The translations under genes were made by a program, and so were the position numbers. A DNA stretch of 64,000 bases from Ctenosaura bakeri (taxonomy: Eukaryota > Chordata > Lepidosauria > Squamata > Iguanidae). The notes under the pieces were generated by a model. That model made no database searches and had not been told where the DNA came from. It saw nothing but the letters and a program-made list of their open reading frames with translations. The stretch covers positions 1-64,000 of the forward strand of contig CAOLHI010000152.1 of NCBI GenBank assembly GCA_948474755.1. The letters run 5' to 3'. Shown here one piece after another: positions 47,510-59,505 of the stretch; within the stretch, counting starts at the first letter, position 1; every line of letters begins with the position of its first letter.

Positions 47510-48397
47510 TGTTACTGCGGTCCAGGCCTACCTGGAGATAGCACTTGATATCACTTTGATATCAAACAATTTGGCTTTTCTCTGCCACCCACGTCCTCCA
47601 TGTGTTTGTGAGGCCAGCAGATAAGCATGTAAACAGGCATGGCCGATAATTGCTGGACATTCCATTCTCCACCCAGGCAAAGCCGGTTCGTCGCTTCAGG
47701 GACCTCTCCAGCAAACACCTCATTGCGTATGCGTGATACTAACAAAGGATCCCTGCCCTGAGCAGGTAACCTGACAAAGCTGTACCAAGCGCTCTGTATT
47801 TGCATACTGGTTACGCTATTGTTAATTCAGCTCTAAGTCAATCATGCTAAAACCTGACCTTTCCGAGACTTTGTCCTGCTCCTAAAATGTATTATTCTCA
47901 CCGAGTAAGGTATGGTCTGCACTCACAATTCACCCTATAAAAACCCCTGATTCCGAGACCTTCCTCGGATGGCTCCCGAGTTCCATCCAGCCTTGCCGCC
48001 GCTCTGCTTGGTGAGCTCCCCTCAGCTAATCGTACTGAGCTTCTTCATCGCACCCCAACTCCTTTCTCAAGGTCCAGGACTACAAGACAGGTGTCGTATC
48101 ACCCATTTCCCTCTGAAAATCCCTATTCCAAGTCAATCTCTGCTTCCTTAGCTATCTGTGTGACTGTGACTTCTTTAATATTTGTCTGTACTCAATAAAA
48201 CACCATTCTCGCTATTTTAAACCATCTGACTGCTTGACTGACCTGACCCCGTAGACGCTGGGTTGCAAGATCCTGCTAAGTTACCCTGCCTCTCGCTAGC
48301 TTTAGTGAGTGCTCCAGCTAATTTTCCCCAAGGTTGTGTTGTTGTCTGGTTATTTAGGTGTCCCTCCCGGGACCCCCAGAGTTCAGGGTAACATTCC
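47506..48397 (+). mobile_element. Solo LTR copy B inserted in the L2
   Basis: LTR body 47510-48393 (884 bp), starting TGTTACTGCGGTCCAGG and ending GTTCAGGGTAACA, with the duplication TTCC at 47506-47509 and 48394-48397. TATAAAAA lies at 47936-47943 and AATAAA at 48194-48199. It is similar block by block to copy A (CATGTGTTTG, GTAAACAGGCA, CTTCAGGGACC, CTGCTAAGTTACCCTGCCTC) but more diverged from A than copy C is. It is on the opposite strand to the host L2. No internal coding region remains. Confidence 0.92.
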
Positions 48398-48640
48398 CCT
48401 CCCTGACAGATGCATTAATAATATGTTGTATTTGAAGTCTAATTGAATCTCCTCCCTGGGCAACCAGCCATAATGGACAGGGATGGAGAAAACAACTTAT
48501 TGTTCTTACTTGCCACAGCAGCTTATCCACATCAGTAGTAGTCACCATTTGAAACTGATCCAGTGGACTCCTACTCACAGAGACACTGAAGACCTCACTA
48601 TCAACTTCTACTCCAACAATGGCATCAAAGTTGGTTCTTA
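48394..48640 (-). mobile_element. L2-clade LINE, 5' part beyond the LTR
   Basis: On the minus strand it reads LRLQIQHIINASVREGN directly up to the LTR edge. Removing the LTR and one copy of its duplication leaves this frame running into FPSCLKKAVV at 47505 downward. This is the region just before the reverse-transcriptase core. The 5' limit is unclear; further upstream sequence to about 48700 may belong to it. Confidence 0.75.
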
Positions 48641-51600
48641 TATACGAGAGATCTGTTTAGGGGTCTCAAGGATGCAATGAGAATTTAAGGGGGAAGGACT
48701 TTGATGAACCCTAGGGGGGCATGGCAGCAGAGCAGCCCTAGCAACAGAAGGTAATTTAATCTGATTGGTTCTTTGACTGAAGAATCCAGTTCAGCCAGAA
48801 AGAGGGGCTATGTGGGTGAGTCAGCAGAACAGATAAATGCCAGAAACAGGGTCTGGGAGGAGTTTCTTCAGTGAGAGGAGAGAGTAAGTGAGTTGAGGAA
48901 AAGATTCATTCAACCAGAAAGAGAGAGATTGGCTGAAATTTAGGACTGGACTGCTCAAAAGTCCGAAGAGAAAAGACAGACGAGAAACTAAACTAATATT
49001 GAATTAGGTCAGAAGGGTTGACCTATACTTGATAAAATAAGTCTATGTGTGAAAAAAAGGCCTTGTAGCCAATTAGATGGTTCTGGGTTCTACTCTGATC
49101 ACTACTCAAGTCTTTGCACTCTCCTGCACTCTCAGGGTTGGTTTATATGCAGATGAACACAGTGCTTACTGTTCATTTTCCGGCAAAGTAACTGGCCCTT
49201 ATCCTCACATCACCCTCAAGGCAGCTCACCACCTAGGCAACCCCTTATATCCTTTTCAAGGCAGGGGTACAGATGGAGGCTGTCCTGGTTGGAAATGCTG
49301 TCTTCTCTTGGTATGCTTGGTATCTTTGACCCTTAGGACCTTAACTTCATGTTTTGTTTGTTTTTTCAGTTGTTCCACTCATTTCAAAAACAGTACAAAT
49401 GAACCCAAAGCCATACAAAGTAAAAAAGTTGTCTTTTCAATAAAATAAATAGTAGGGGGCCTGAAACACTATCTGGCAGTTTGTACATAATCATGGAATA
49501 TAGAGTTGTGGGAGACTGTCACAAAAGTTTTATAGGTTTTTTCAGTGCAGTCAGAGTATGTTTAACCCTGTCTGTTGACAGAGGATGACAGTTGCTCAGA
49601 TAACTAGGAGATGTAATATCACCCATAAAGATAATATTTTTGTGACTTTGACACATACTAACAGTATAATTCATATGAAGAGGCAATAACTCTCTTTACT
49701 TTAGTAAACAACAGAAATATATGGCATGAAATATTACACAACAAGCAAAGCAATTTTTAAAGAACTAGAGCACACTTGAAATAATAATAATAAAAAAGAT
49801 CCTAAGGAGTTGGTCATAAATCTGTAACTTTTACCAGGTATAAAGAGAAGTCCTAGAATCAAATGTGGTACAGTTCTAAATTCAGATAGACTATATGTTC
49901 CAAGCTCTAATTTGTAAGTAGTAATTTTTGACATAAAGTAATAACCATAAATCTAAATTATATTGTGGCATTATTTTTCTTAACTATTCCCTAAAATTTA
50001 AGCCATAACCTAAACCAATAATTATTTAGTATCTCTAGGACGAATGTATGTATAATCCTTTTGAACCACAAATTATTTCTTTCTATTTCCTGAGCGACTA
50101 TTTTTATCTACAAATACTGTGATAACTTCTAATGTGATCACATTATCTTTCCTCTCTTTTAACCCAGCCTCAGATAACTGAGGTACATCTTTAATCCTTT
50201 TGGCCAAACACTGTGTGCTTCTTTACTTCATGTGCTTCTTCAGTTTTTAAAAAATCAATCAAAAATATGAAAAGAACAAAAATTCACTATAGGGAAGGTA
50301 AACTTAGGTAATGGTGAACAAATAGAACACTGGGAAAATAAATCAAATGCATCCATCCCTTTTTGTTATTAGGTGAATCATACAAGGAAGGAAAGAAGGA
50401 AGGAAGGAGATAAGAAATCCTGAAGTGATAATATATCTTTGGGATATTTCTTTCATATTTTGAAGAAGAAATTTACTGCTTACTTGGAGCTGAGGGTGTG
50501 GAGAAAAGCTGAGTTATATTGGCAAGCAAACAAAGGAATAATAGTTAGTTAAATCTAATCATGCTTAGAGATGACCCGCTAAAATCAATAGAACTTAAGA
50601 ACTCACAAATAACTTGTCCCATTGATTTTGACGGGTGTGCTGAAAGTGTGACTGTCTGAAACATTGGACATTCAGAAACAATGAAAGCATTGCAATGTGA
50701 GCTTACTTCTCTCAAAGCAGACAGGACAGAGACTACTTGCCAAATGTGTAGCATTTATCTCAAAACACAGATCCAGGATGGTAACAATCCCATTGGTTAT
50801 ACTTTTCCAGGACTATAACAATGTTTGGAATATTTACAAAGGTTATATTTGGATGATGAATTTTAAAAATTGATTCAGCCTTTATGCAGATTCAGCCTTT
50901 TAGATAGTGATGAGAACAATATTTCTACAGTATATAATGTTTAACTCTTGTACAGAAGTTTTATTCAGAGAAGAATGAAGACTTGTGCAAATTCCCCTCT
51001 CCCTTATTATGGCTTATACATTGCCGTGCTTCTACAGGGAGGAACATTGCTGGATCTTATAAAGAGACATGAATATTGATTTCACAGTGTCTGCAGCTGC
51101 CTAAATTCTACATTTTTTTATTGATATAATAAGCATTGCCTGTGTGTATTGATTGCTTACCCCATGGAGTAATGCCAAATTGCTATTGTGGAGTGTAATG
51201 GTGCTGAACATTTCTTGCACAGATGATGGGGTAATGTTTAGCTGCTCTGTGTCCTGTTCATTTAGATTTACTTATATCCTCCTTAATCACTCCTCCTCTG
51301 AAAAGCACAGAATCTAAAATAGATGAAAAGGATAACAATAGAATACGATTTTAAAAACATCTCATAAATTCAATATAAGGTAAATGAATTCTTCCATGCA
51401 CTTTCCCTTTGACTACTCTGCTTGCCAATTTCATTTAAAATGTTGCAAGACTTTGATGGAATGCTACAATACCATCTATCACCAGAACAGGCAAGCCCAA
51501 GTCTTATTAAGTCAGTACTTTCTTCTGTAAATAGACTGTAAAAGTCAATGGCATCATTTAGGGGCTAAGATATTAGGGCCTCCTTGCTTAATAGAGGAAG

Positions 51601-51897
51601 CAGGGATCTGGCTTCTCTCTCCGCCCCATTCTGCCAATGCTAAATCAGCGGTTAGCATCATTAGCAACTTTAATTGTCTGGCATTGATACTGTGTGCTGA
51701 TTAATTAAAATTACTACAGTACTTAATGTTAAATGGGTTGTGTGTGTATGCGTGCCAAAGAGTCTTCATATCTGCCATTGTTATTTATTATTGTTAATAG
51801 AGCTATGCAAACATTGGAATAACTGGATCCTAAATTATATAAAAGCCGTCTAGTTTCAGGACCCATTCCCCCTTCATTAAAGCCACTACCTTTCTGA

Positions 51898-51941
<44 letters not shown>

Positions 51942-54900
51942 ACTTGTAAAATATTCCATGCATGTTTTCACAGCTTATTTATCTATTGATTTGAAAGTGT
52001 CAAAAGAGATCTGTAATCAGCACAGAGACTTCCAGTTTAGAAAGTATCTGAGCACATAATTAGTCACTCTTATTTGTTATACTACAGGACTGGGCAATGT
52101 AAAGCTGAGGACTTGTAATCTGTCTATTGCTTCTTCCACTAATCCCTTTTGGATTGCATTCAGAGCATTTTATGTACATTGCTAACTTTTATGCAGGTGG
52201 CAAAGATTTGCTACAGCAAGGCCAGGCACTGGAGGCTTAAAGGTCTGAAGTATTTAATCTTGTCTAATTGGTCCCCTGTAAGTTGTCATTGATTAATACT
52301 ATGTTGGCAAAAGTGAAGGTGGACTTATTCTCAGTAGTCAAAGGTGAGTCAATTTGGAATATGTACAAATACCTGGAAAGCAATGGCATCCATGGGACAC
52401 AGACACATGCTTTCCTTCTTATTTTTGGTAAGACAGGATCTGGCATGAGAATAAATGATGAGATGTGCCTGATGCCAGAAAAAAAAAGGCATGAAAAAAC
52501 ATAATCAAAATGCAACAAACAACAATCATTTGAAAGAGCAGCTACCACAAGGACTGTTGAATGTTCACTGATGTTTTGAAGGATGAGAGATATATACGAA
52601 ACCTCCTTTATGTATTCAGTGAACAAGAGAGCTTGGTTCAGGATTGTACCTGCTGTCATTCTCCTCAGCAACTGTACATTCAGTTTTCATGAAAGAAACC
52701 CTGCATAAGGGACCTTTATTTATCCCAAGGAACAAGTTGGCATTGGGAAAGCATAACGGGACCACATGGAAGGAGCAGCTGGAGTAAAATAAGGTACAAG
52801 AAGCCCCCACCTTTTGATGTCCCATTATCTAATAACTTACTCTTGATGCTTTTAGATTAAGGACAAGTTCCATTAATTTGATGGGGATTCTGCTCTTTCA
52901 TTTCAATGTTGTGTTCTGACAGTGCTCCAATTGCTAACCTTTCAGATAAGTGGGGAAAGCCTGTACCCAAATCAGAGTCTATTTATATATACATTCTCTC
53001 ATTGGATTAAAAACAGTAGAAGAGATAAAGAATTCCCCATGCTTTCGTAATCCCAGGCCAATGAAGTTTTCTAAAAGTGAGGAGAAGTTCTACATATGTA
53101 TAAGGAATATTTGTGGAGTCCTTTTCTCCCTAACAAGAAGTCTTCAGCCACTGGGGGCAGGGATGGACAGTGGGTGCACTGACATAAAAGGTAATGCACA
53201 GAGTCCAGTTCAGCAAACATTGTATTCCTTATAGACTTTTAAAAGTTTTTTTTTAAAATGACAATAATCTTATAGAACAAGGAAAGATGTAAACACAGAC
53301 ATCAGAATCCCATAATATATTTATAATTCATACATTACTGGGCTGCACAAGAGCCTCTTTGCACAAAGGGGGTGTAGAAAACATTTGAACATTTTCTGAT
53401 ATTTGATGAGATCCATGGCATGCCAAAATACCCAAATGAAAAATGTCAGGGTTTTTTTCAAGATTGTTTTGCCCCTTTATGACAGCAAAAAGACCAAATT
53501 CTTTTCTCCATCCCCATGAAATGTATTTGTGCAAAAAGTTTGTATTTTTCCTTTTTCAAAAAGAAAAACTGTAAAATTTGAAAGAGCTAATGACAGTGTA
53601 TGCAAGGCAAGTGAAGAATGAGGGACACAGCTGCACTTCTTGAGTGTTCCCATTGCTCACACACTCTGGGATAGACTGGTAAATAGGCAACAAGCTAGGT
53701 GGAAGGGTAAAAGATGACCAACAATGCTCCTGCTGATTCTAGCCCTGTTTGTACCAATATACTAGCCTTTAGGTATGATATCAAATTATAAAGTTTTTTT
53801 TTTTATTCCATTCTCCACCCCTCCCAAAAAGCGTTGAGCCAAGCTATTACTCAAACATGAAATGTAGAATTGTACCTGAATATACAACTGTCAATTATAT
53901 CTTGGTTTTCCAAGGTTTTTTTTTTTTTTTTTACAAACAAAATAGCAGAGAAACATGTAAGACGACAAATTACTTTATCTTTATTTTTTTACAAAATAAG
54001 TTCGTAATCCATCAAGATCCATAAAACGTCTTACATACATTTTAAAAATGCAGTACAGAGTGCAATAAAACCAATTTACATGGTGGAAAAGTTCAGATTT
54101 ATTTAAAACTGTTGAACTAAAAGGCTTTGACAAAAAATTGGGAACTTGACATGATGCCAGAAAGAGAACAAAATCAGTACTGTATGAGATATGTGAGAAT
54201 TCTGGAAAAATGGGGTTAGAGGTACAACTCAAAAGTGCCTCTCTCCATTCCCCATCTGTCTTCTGCAACAGCAGTAGAGTTTTAGGCAAATATTTTAAAA
54301 CCAAGAAAGACTCATTTAGCCTAGCCTAAATTTGTTTGGCTGATGATAATATAATTTTTTACAGAGATAGCATATATCAGGATGTTCTAATAGGAATACA
54401 GGAAAATGTCTTTAGCGGATGATGACTAGCAGCAAAATGGGTTTCATACCCATTTTTTCCCTAACATTATTAGGAGATTCCTGTACTTTATTCATTGTGA
54501 ACAACTACATTGTATGTTGCTGACTTATGTCACAATCTGTCCAGCACAATGATTGTCAAAACCAATAAACCCTTGTCCTAAACACTTTTAAAGAATGTAA
54601 GTTAGACACAGACAACTGTTAACATACTTTAAGGCTACCAAAGTGCTCAATCAATCAACCAACAGTAGCTGATGTCAACACAGTACAAGATCTTTTTTAT
54701 ATGTCAGGTTCAGGTGACCCAGTGTCCTACTGAATAAAGTTGTGTTTAACTGATGGCGAGTACAGCAAGCAACTGTCAGCTGTCATCCTTCAAACTGTCT
54801 GCCCTTTAGTGTGTAGTAAAGTTCAGCTTTATTTGGAAATAACATCAGTGTAACACTATAATCAATGTACGAAGGCATTATGTAAGCAGAAGTGACATTG

Positions 54901-55222
54901 GCAATAGGTAACTGAAAAGAAAAGGGAAATATTAAAAACGTCATGATTTGAAAATAGATGTTGTGATTCTATGATAAGGTAGTATATGACACATTTCAGT
55001 GTTAAAACCAAATGGAAAATAAAAACAAATTTGCTTATTTTTGACAAATCCACTTTTTGTTTTATGAGTTCTCTATTCACAGTAATTGAGATTTATCATT
55101 GCACAAAATAAAATAGAATAATCAATAAAATAAAATATCCCCTTACTACAGAAATAAATATTTTGAGATTTCTAGTATGTGACCAAAAGTGCTTATTTTT
55201 AGATATTGAATGTTATAATTTA
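48641..55222. other. No gene recognised; simple repeats only
   Basis: No supported gene in 6.6 kb. It contains a (GAAA)n array at 51895-51942, GGAAGGAA runs near 50388, long T-tracts near 53790 and 53915, and a purine-rich stretch near 48860-48930. 51550-51720 lacks repeat character. Confidence 0.45.
51895..51942 (+). repeat. (GAAA)n microsatellite
   Basis: About 48 bases of uninterrupted GAAA, following CCTTTCTGAAAG. Confidence 0.95.
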
Positions 55223-55408
55223 CTACAACTTAACACCCCTCCTCAATGCAATAGGATGGAGCTCTTGAATTGTATCTTGCATATGATGATCAGTTAAGCT
55301 TTCCACTTTCTCTATACGTAGTACATCAGGAATGGGGCATCTGCAATCATCCAGCTGTTGCTGAACTTCAGTTTTAATCATGTTTATGCTGGCTTGAACA
55401 GTTGCAAT
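55223..55408 (-). other. Short open frame, possible pseudogene fragment
   Basis: The minus strand is open for about 62 codons, from near 55408 to a TAG at 55223-55225. It contains MIKTEVQQQLDDCRCPIPDV, then LRIEKVESL and IQELHPIALRRG. Composition (glutamine, charged residues, few rare codons) looks more protein-like than the other short frames. I do not recognise the family, and a different frame is open just upstream (55374-55559). It could be chance or a decayed coding fragment. Confidence 0.2.
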
Positions 55409-55898
55409 TTACTAACTTCTGAAAGGCCTCATGTTCATCACACCTCACAGCACAACATGCATTGGATACACAGTAAATAAGATACTCATCTATGTAGGTG
55501 GATGAGCAGAATCTAATAAAATTATTGCACAGAGAGATGTGCAATAACATACTGACCAAAATACCAGAAAAGATTGTGCATATTTTTCACTTTTCTGAAG
55601 CTATACTAAATAATAGGTGGAAGAAAAAGCAGATCTTTGGGAAAGAGAAAAAAATGTGTCATGTCCTGTGGCCATGAGGTCTACTCATAGTCTCATGCAA
55701 AGAAATTCAAAATATATATTTTTTTAAAAACTCAAATGTGTTACTTTCTTGACAGATGCAATTGTATTTTAATGTGTTTTATGCATGGATATGGACTTTG
55801 GGGACAGAGGGAAACATCATGGCCTAAATCCTACTATTAGTCTCAACTAGAATAGAGCCATTGAATCTCCTTGATTTAACTCGCCCTTCAACTACTGA
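55409..55898. other. No gene recognised
   Basis: AT-rich, no repeats or genes supported. Confidence 0.4.
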
Positions 55899-56100
55899 GG
55901 GCTTTTCCATACTGAATTGTTATAGTGGTATTATTCCACTTTCAACATCCTATGGAATCCTGGGGTTTGCAGTTTAGGGAGGGGCATTTAGAATCCTCAG
56001 CCAGAGAGTTCTTTGGCTTCAGTAAATTACAAACCCCAGAATTCCACAGGATGTTGAAAGTGGAATAATACCACTATAACAGATTAGTGCAGGAAGGCCC
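55899..56100. mobile_element. MITE copy 2, about 202 bp
   Basis: Starts GGGCTTTTCCATACTGAATT and ends AGATTAGTGCAGGAAGGCCC. The flanks are TGA (left) and TAA (right), a one-mismatch duplication. It has the same palindromic core as the copies at 39808 and 45829. Its right end lies about 40 bases from the L1 insertion. Confidence 0.75.
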
Positions 56101-56138
56101 TAAGGTGAGTTTCCTATATATGAAATTCCACTGAAAAT

Positions 56139-56150
56139 TTTGTAGACTTC
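56139..56150 (+). repeat. L1 target-site duplication, left copy
   Basis: TTTGTAGACTTC directly precedes the L1, matching 63799-63810 exactly. Preceding AAAATTT bases may extend it to about 16 bases, partly merged with the A-rich tail at the right. A bottom-strand nick after TTTT would fit target-primed reverse transcription. Confidence 0.9.
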
Positions 56151-58263
56151 GGGACTTCCGGTGGTGCGAACGTGGCGTCCAGTCGGGATCCGTGAAGTGG
56201 CGGTATCCTGATGCCCAGGGGAGATCGGTAGCTCCAATTTTTTTGTGACCTAACTGAGAGGAGTATCACCCCCCGGGAAGGGGGAACACAGGGGCGATTC
56301 GAAGGGGGCCCATTGGCGGCAAGAAGTGAGTAGAAGGGAGAAAAGTAGGCACTCGCCGTTTGAAGCTAGAAAAGACGGGCCGGAGAGTCGCCATTATCTC
56401 CCCGGGCGCCAACAAGAGGCACGACCCACAGCACCACTAATCGTTAATAATTCATCAAGCGTGACAAGTAATTTTCTCCTTACCAGCTGGGTAAGTTCAT
56501 CCGACGTCCCTTTTTTGAGAATAAGCGGGCGGTGAATAAGTCCAGTCCCCAAAGAGGGAAGCATTGGGGACTTTGGCTGTCTTGCGTCGGGGATTTCCCA
56601 GCAGCCCAGCACCTTCTAGCAATCCCTTAGCAGAAAAATTTAATCTTTAAGAGCGGTTCAGAAGACTTCTTTAGAAATAGGAAAAGCAGTTACTTCGTTG
56701 TAAAGGGGCGAGAACGAAAGATAAGAAAGAAGGAAAGTTGATGTGAAGTAGTACAGTCTGTTAAGTTCGGTGTGGGGGGTGCTGTGGAGTGAAATGGCGG
56801 AGACGCGACTGTGACGGGGAAAGTAGTGAAGCTGACAAGAGACCTTCGGAGGACTAGAGAATTGAAAAATCTGTCTTCAAACAGTGGTGAGCCGTAAAAA
56901 GCTTGGACTTTTGTAATAAGCCTGTAAGTTTACAGTCGGAAACGTCGTTGCTGTTTTCGTCTCTCCTCTTTGGGATTTAAGTTTTTTTTTTCTTTTCTTT
57001 TTCGCCCACTACTGTCGTCCCTGTTGTTTGGGAGGAACTTGGATCAGCAAACCATCGAGAGGAGAGGATAGAGCAGAAAAAGAAAGTAAAAGGAAGTGAA
57101 AGAGTGAAAGAGGGTGGTGAGAGTGGTGAGAGCGGTGAAGACGGCGATTGAAACGTGAGAGGCGGAGACAGAGACGCAAGGAGAAGAACGGAGAGAGACA
57201 AGGACGGAATTAGCGGAGAGAGTGGTGAAAACGTAGCGGAGAAGACGGAGCCGTCAAGGAGACGGAGACTGCAGTGAGAGAGACGAATCTATCGAGGAGA
57301 GGGGAGAAGGCGGAATCGAGAGTGGTAAACTAGAAGCGGTGAAGCTGTGAAGAGAGCGACGAGCGTGGTGAGGATAGTGAAGGATTTGAAGGCAAAAAGC
57401 AACAACAGGGGACAGACAGTGGACAAGTGGTTGAGGGGAGAGAATAAGTTTAGAAAGGAAGATCTAAGCTTTGTTAGGGCACAAATCTTGCAGTAATCCC
57501 TTATAAAATAATGTTTGTTTCAAGGTGGAGAAATTGAGAATACTGTAAAAAGGAGTGTAATAAATTTGAACAAATCAGAAACGGGTTAGGAGGAGGAGGG
57601 TGTTTGGGAAAAGAAGTAAAATTGGAAACCTGGTTTGTTTCTTTTGTTTTGTTTTGATTTTGCTTTGTTTTATTCTGTTTTGAACAATTTTTGAGGTTTG
57701 ACCCTTGAAAAGTGCTTCCTTATCTTGTGACTTCTCTCTCTTCTTAAATGTGGGAGCTGGAACTGTTAGTTTAACAGGGACAGCCTCAAACACAAAATAT
57801 AAAATAAAATAAATCAAAACAAAAATTAAAATTTAAAAAAAAAAATTAGTGTGAGAGAGATAATAAAATAAGATTCAAAAAAGAGGAATCTAAGAGAGTG
57901 AGAGAGAGGTATTAAAAATTTAATTATAATTAATTAATTCTTAAATGATAAGGAGGCACTTAAAACTCTTATAGATTATTTGCTTGGAAAAGAACTCAAT
58001 CTAACACTGTATTAACAAGTTGTGGGCCCAATTTGTTACTAATATTTAATAACATTGAACAATTAATTTTGATTAACAACGATAATTGAATAATTAATTG
58101 TATAGGTTTACAGATCCTTGTGACTAAAGCCGAAGACTAAGGTTAAAGAATAACTTAAGAGAAGGCAGAAAACAAACACAGGGCATAAAAGTACAAATAC
58201 CTGAAAGATAAGGAAGTGATTATAATTATAAAAAGAGACGAAGAAAAGAAAGATTAAGTAAAG
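56151..58263 (+). promoter_or_regulatory. L1 5' UTR and internal promoter
   Basis: About 2.1 kb upstream of ORF1. The first part is GC-rich with CpG (GGTGGTGCGAACGTGGCGTC onward). The middle (about 57060-57400) is a purine-rich GAGA/GGTGA tract, and the end is AT-rich. It carries no long open frame and would hold the internal promoter. An ETS-type site lies at its very start. Confidence 0.75.
56154..56161 (-). promoter_or_regulatory. ETS-type (CCGGAAGT) site at the L1 start
   Basis: ACTTCCGG on the plus strand is CCGGAAGT on the minus strand, a consensus for GABP/ELK-type factors. It lies 3 bases inside the element, where a factor could help position the transcription start, as YY1 does in human L1. 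Binding is inferred. Confidence 0.4.
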
Positions 58264-59451
58264 ATGATGGGCGCAGGGAAGAGGAAGGCAGCAGCGGGAA
58301 ACCAAACCCAGATTCAATCTTTATTACAAAGAAGAGTTTCTTTAGAAATGAAACCTCCAGTTAATGAGCCTAGGACAACCACGGCAGAAAATCTAAATGT
58401 GATGCAAGGTGGCAGTTCCGATATTTTGGAAGAATTTCGAAAACTAACACTGACGTTCAAGAATGAGATGCGAGAAACGAGATCAGAAATGAAGCAAGAA
58501 ATGAAACAAGTAAGATCTGAGATGAAGACAGATTTTAAAAAGGAATTGGAGAAGCTTAATAACAAATTTGATAATATAACAAAAGAACTGAAATCTGTGA
58601 ATGAGAAAGTTAAGGTGTTGGAAGAGAAAACTCGGATGACCGAAACTCAAACTAGGAAGATGGAAGATAGAATGGATGGGTTGGAAAAATCTACCCTGAC
58701 ATTAGAAATAAAAAATAGGAGTAAATCAATCAAAATAAGAGGCCTTCGAGAACTTCCACAGGAAGATTTGTATGAAAGAATAACAAGATCTCTGGCACAC
58801 TTTATAGAATGGTCTCCCGAACAACTGGACCTTGAAATTGACAGAGTTTTTCGAGTGAACTCGACAGTAGCAAGAAACAGGAAGATACCGAGGGACATTG
58901 TGATCTACTTCCTTAGGGAAAGGGTAAAGGACTTGGTGCTTCATCATAGTTACTCTAAAAGGTTGGTTGTAGAGGGAGAAGAATTAAAAATTTTTAAAGA
59001 CGTGCATCCGATGGCTTTGAAGATGAGGAAAGACTACAATTTCATTACTCAAGCCTTAAGAAATCTTGGAATCAGATACGCCTGGGAAAAATCTGAAGGA
59101 ATCTCTTTTACGTGGGGACAAAAAAGAATAACTCTTAACTCAGTGATCAAAGCTAGAGACTTTTGGAAGAGATATAAAGAAGATCTGACGAAGGGAGATG
59201 ACAAAAAGCGGGATCAAGAAGAACAGATTGGAAAAGCGAGTATGCAAGGATCCCAAGAAACAGAAGATAATCAGGTGAAAAAGGGTAAACAAGAAAAGGA
59301 CTTCAATAAGAAAGAAGACGAGGAAGAGTTAAGAGAACCAGGTGAAGAAAATTCGAAAGATGAAGAGGCGGATGACGACGATGTTGGAGCTAAACTGACT
59401 GACCCGGAATCAGAACCTGAGACAGACGATTTAGAAGAAGGCGAGGACTAA
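58264..59451 (+). CDS. L1 ORF1 protein, RNA-binding chaperone
   Basis: 395 residues, intact. It would bind L1 RNA, form trimers and act as a nucleic-acid chaperone in the cytoplasmic retrotransposition particle. In order: a basic N-terminus (MMGAGKRKAAAG), a predicted coiled coil at about residues 50-150 (repeated EMKQ/ELK/VNEK heptads), an RRM-like domain from about 155 (KSIKIRGLRELPQED, then IVIYFLRERVKDLV), a C-terminal domain at about 240-305 (HPMALKMRKDYNFITQALRN, WEKSEGISFTWG), and a highly acidic tail from about 315 to the end (EEADDDDVG, ETDDLEEGED). ATG is doubled at 58264/58267; either could be used. ORF2 starts 54 bases downstream. The acidic tail is longer than in the mammalian proteins I know. 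Confidence 0.93.
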   Translation: MMGAGKRKAAAGNQTQIQSLLQRRVSLEMKPPVNEPRTTTAENLNVMQGGSSDILEEFRKLTLTFKNEMRETRSEMKQEMKQVRSEMKTDFKKELEKLNNKFDNITKELKSVNEKVKVLEEKTRMTETQTRKMEDRMDGLEKSTLTLEIKNRSKSIKIRGLRELPQEDLYERITRSLAHFIEWSPEQLDLEIDRVFRVNSTVARNRKIPRDIVIYFLRERVKDLVLHHSYSKRLVVEGEELKIFKDVHPMALKMRKDYNFITQALRNLGIRYAWEKSEGISFTWGQKRITLNSVIKARDFWKRYKEDLTKGDDKKRDQEEQIGKASMQGSQETEDNQVKKGKQEKDFNKKEDEEELREPGEENSKDEEADDDDVGAKLTDPESEPETDDLEEGED

Positions 59452-59505
59452 AGAAAAGGCACAGAGGTACAAAGGCGGGAGAGGGGGTAAGAACTAGATT
59501 TAAAT

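Noticed and set aside
36666..48393. A provirus bounded by LTR copies A and B
   Set aside because: Each LTR has its own target duplication, and the DNA between is CR1, SINE, MITE and L2, with no retroviral coding sequence.
56151..57400. A host CpG-island promoter
   Set aside because: It starts exactly at the L1 duplication edge and leads into ORF1, so it is the L1 5' UTR.
58314..58947. Minus-strand frames inside L1 ORF1
   Set aside because: Shadows of a strongly coding frame on the other strand.
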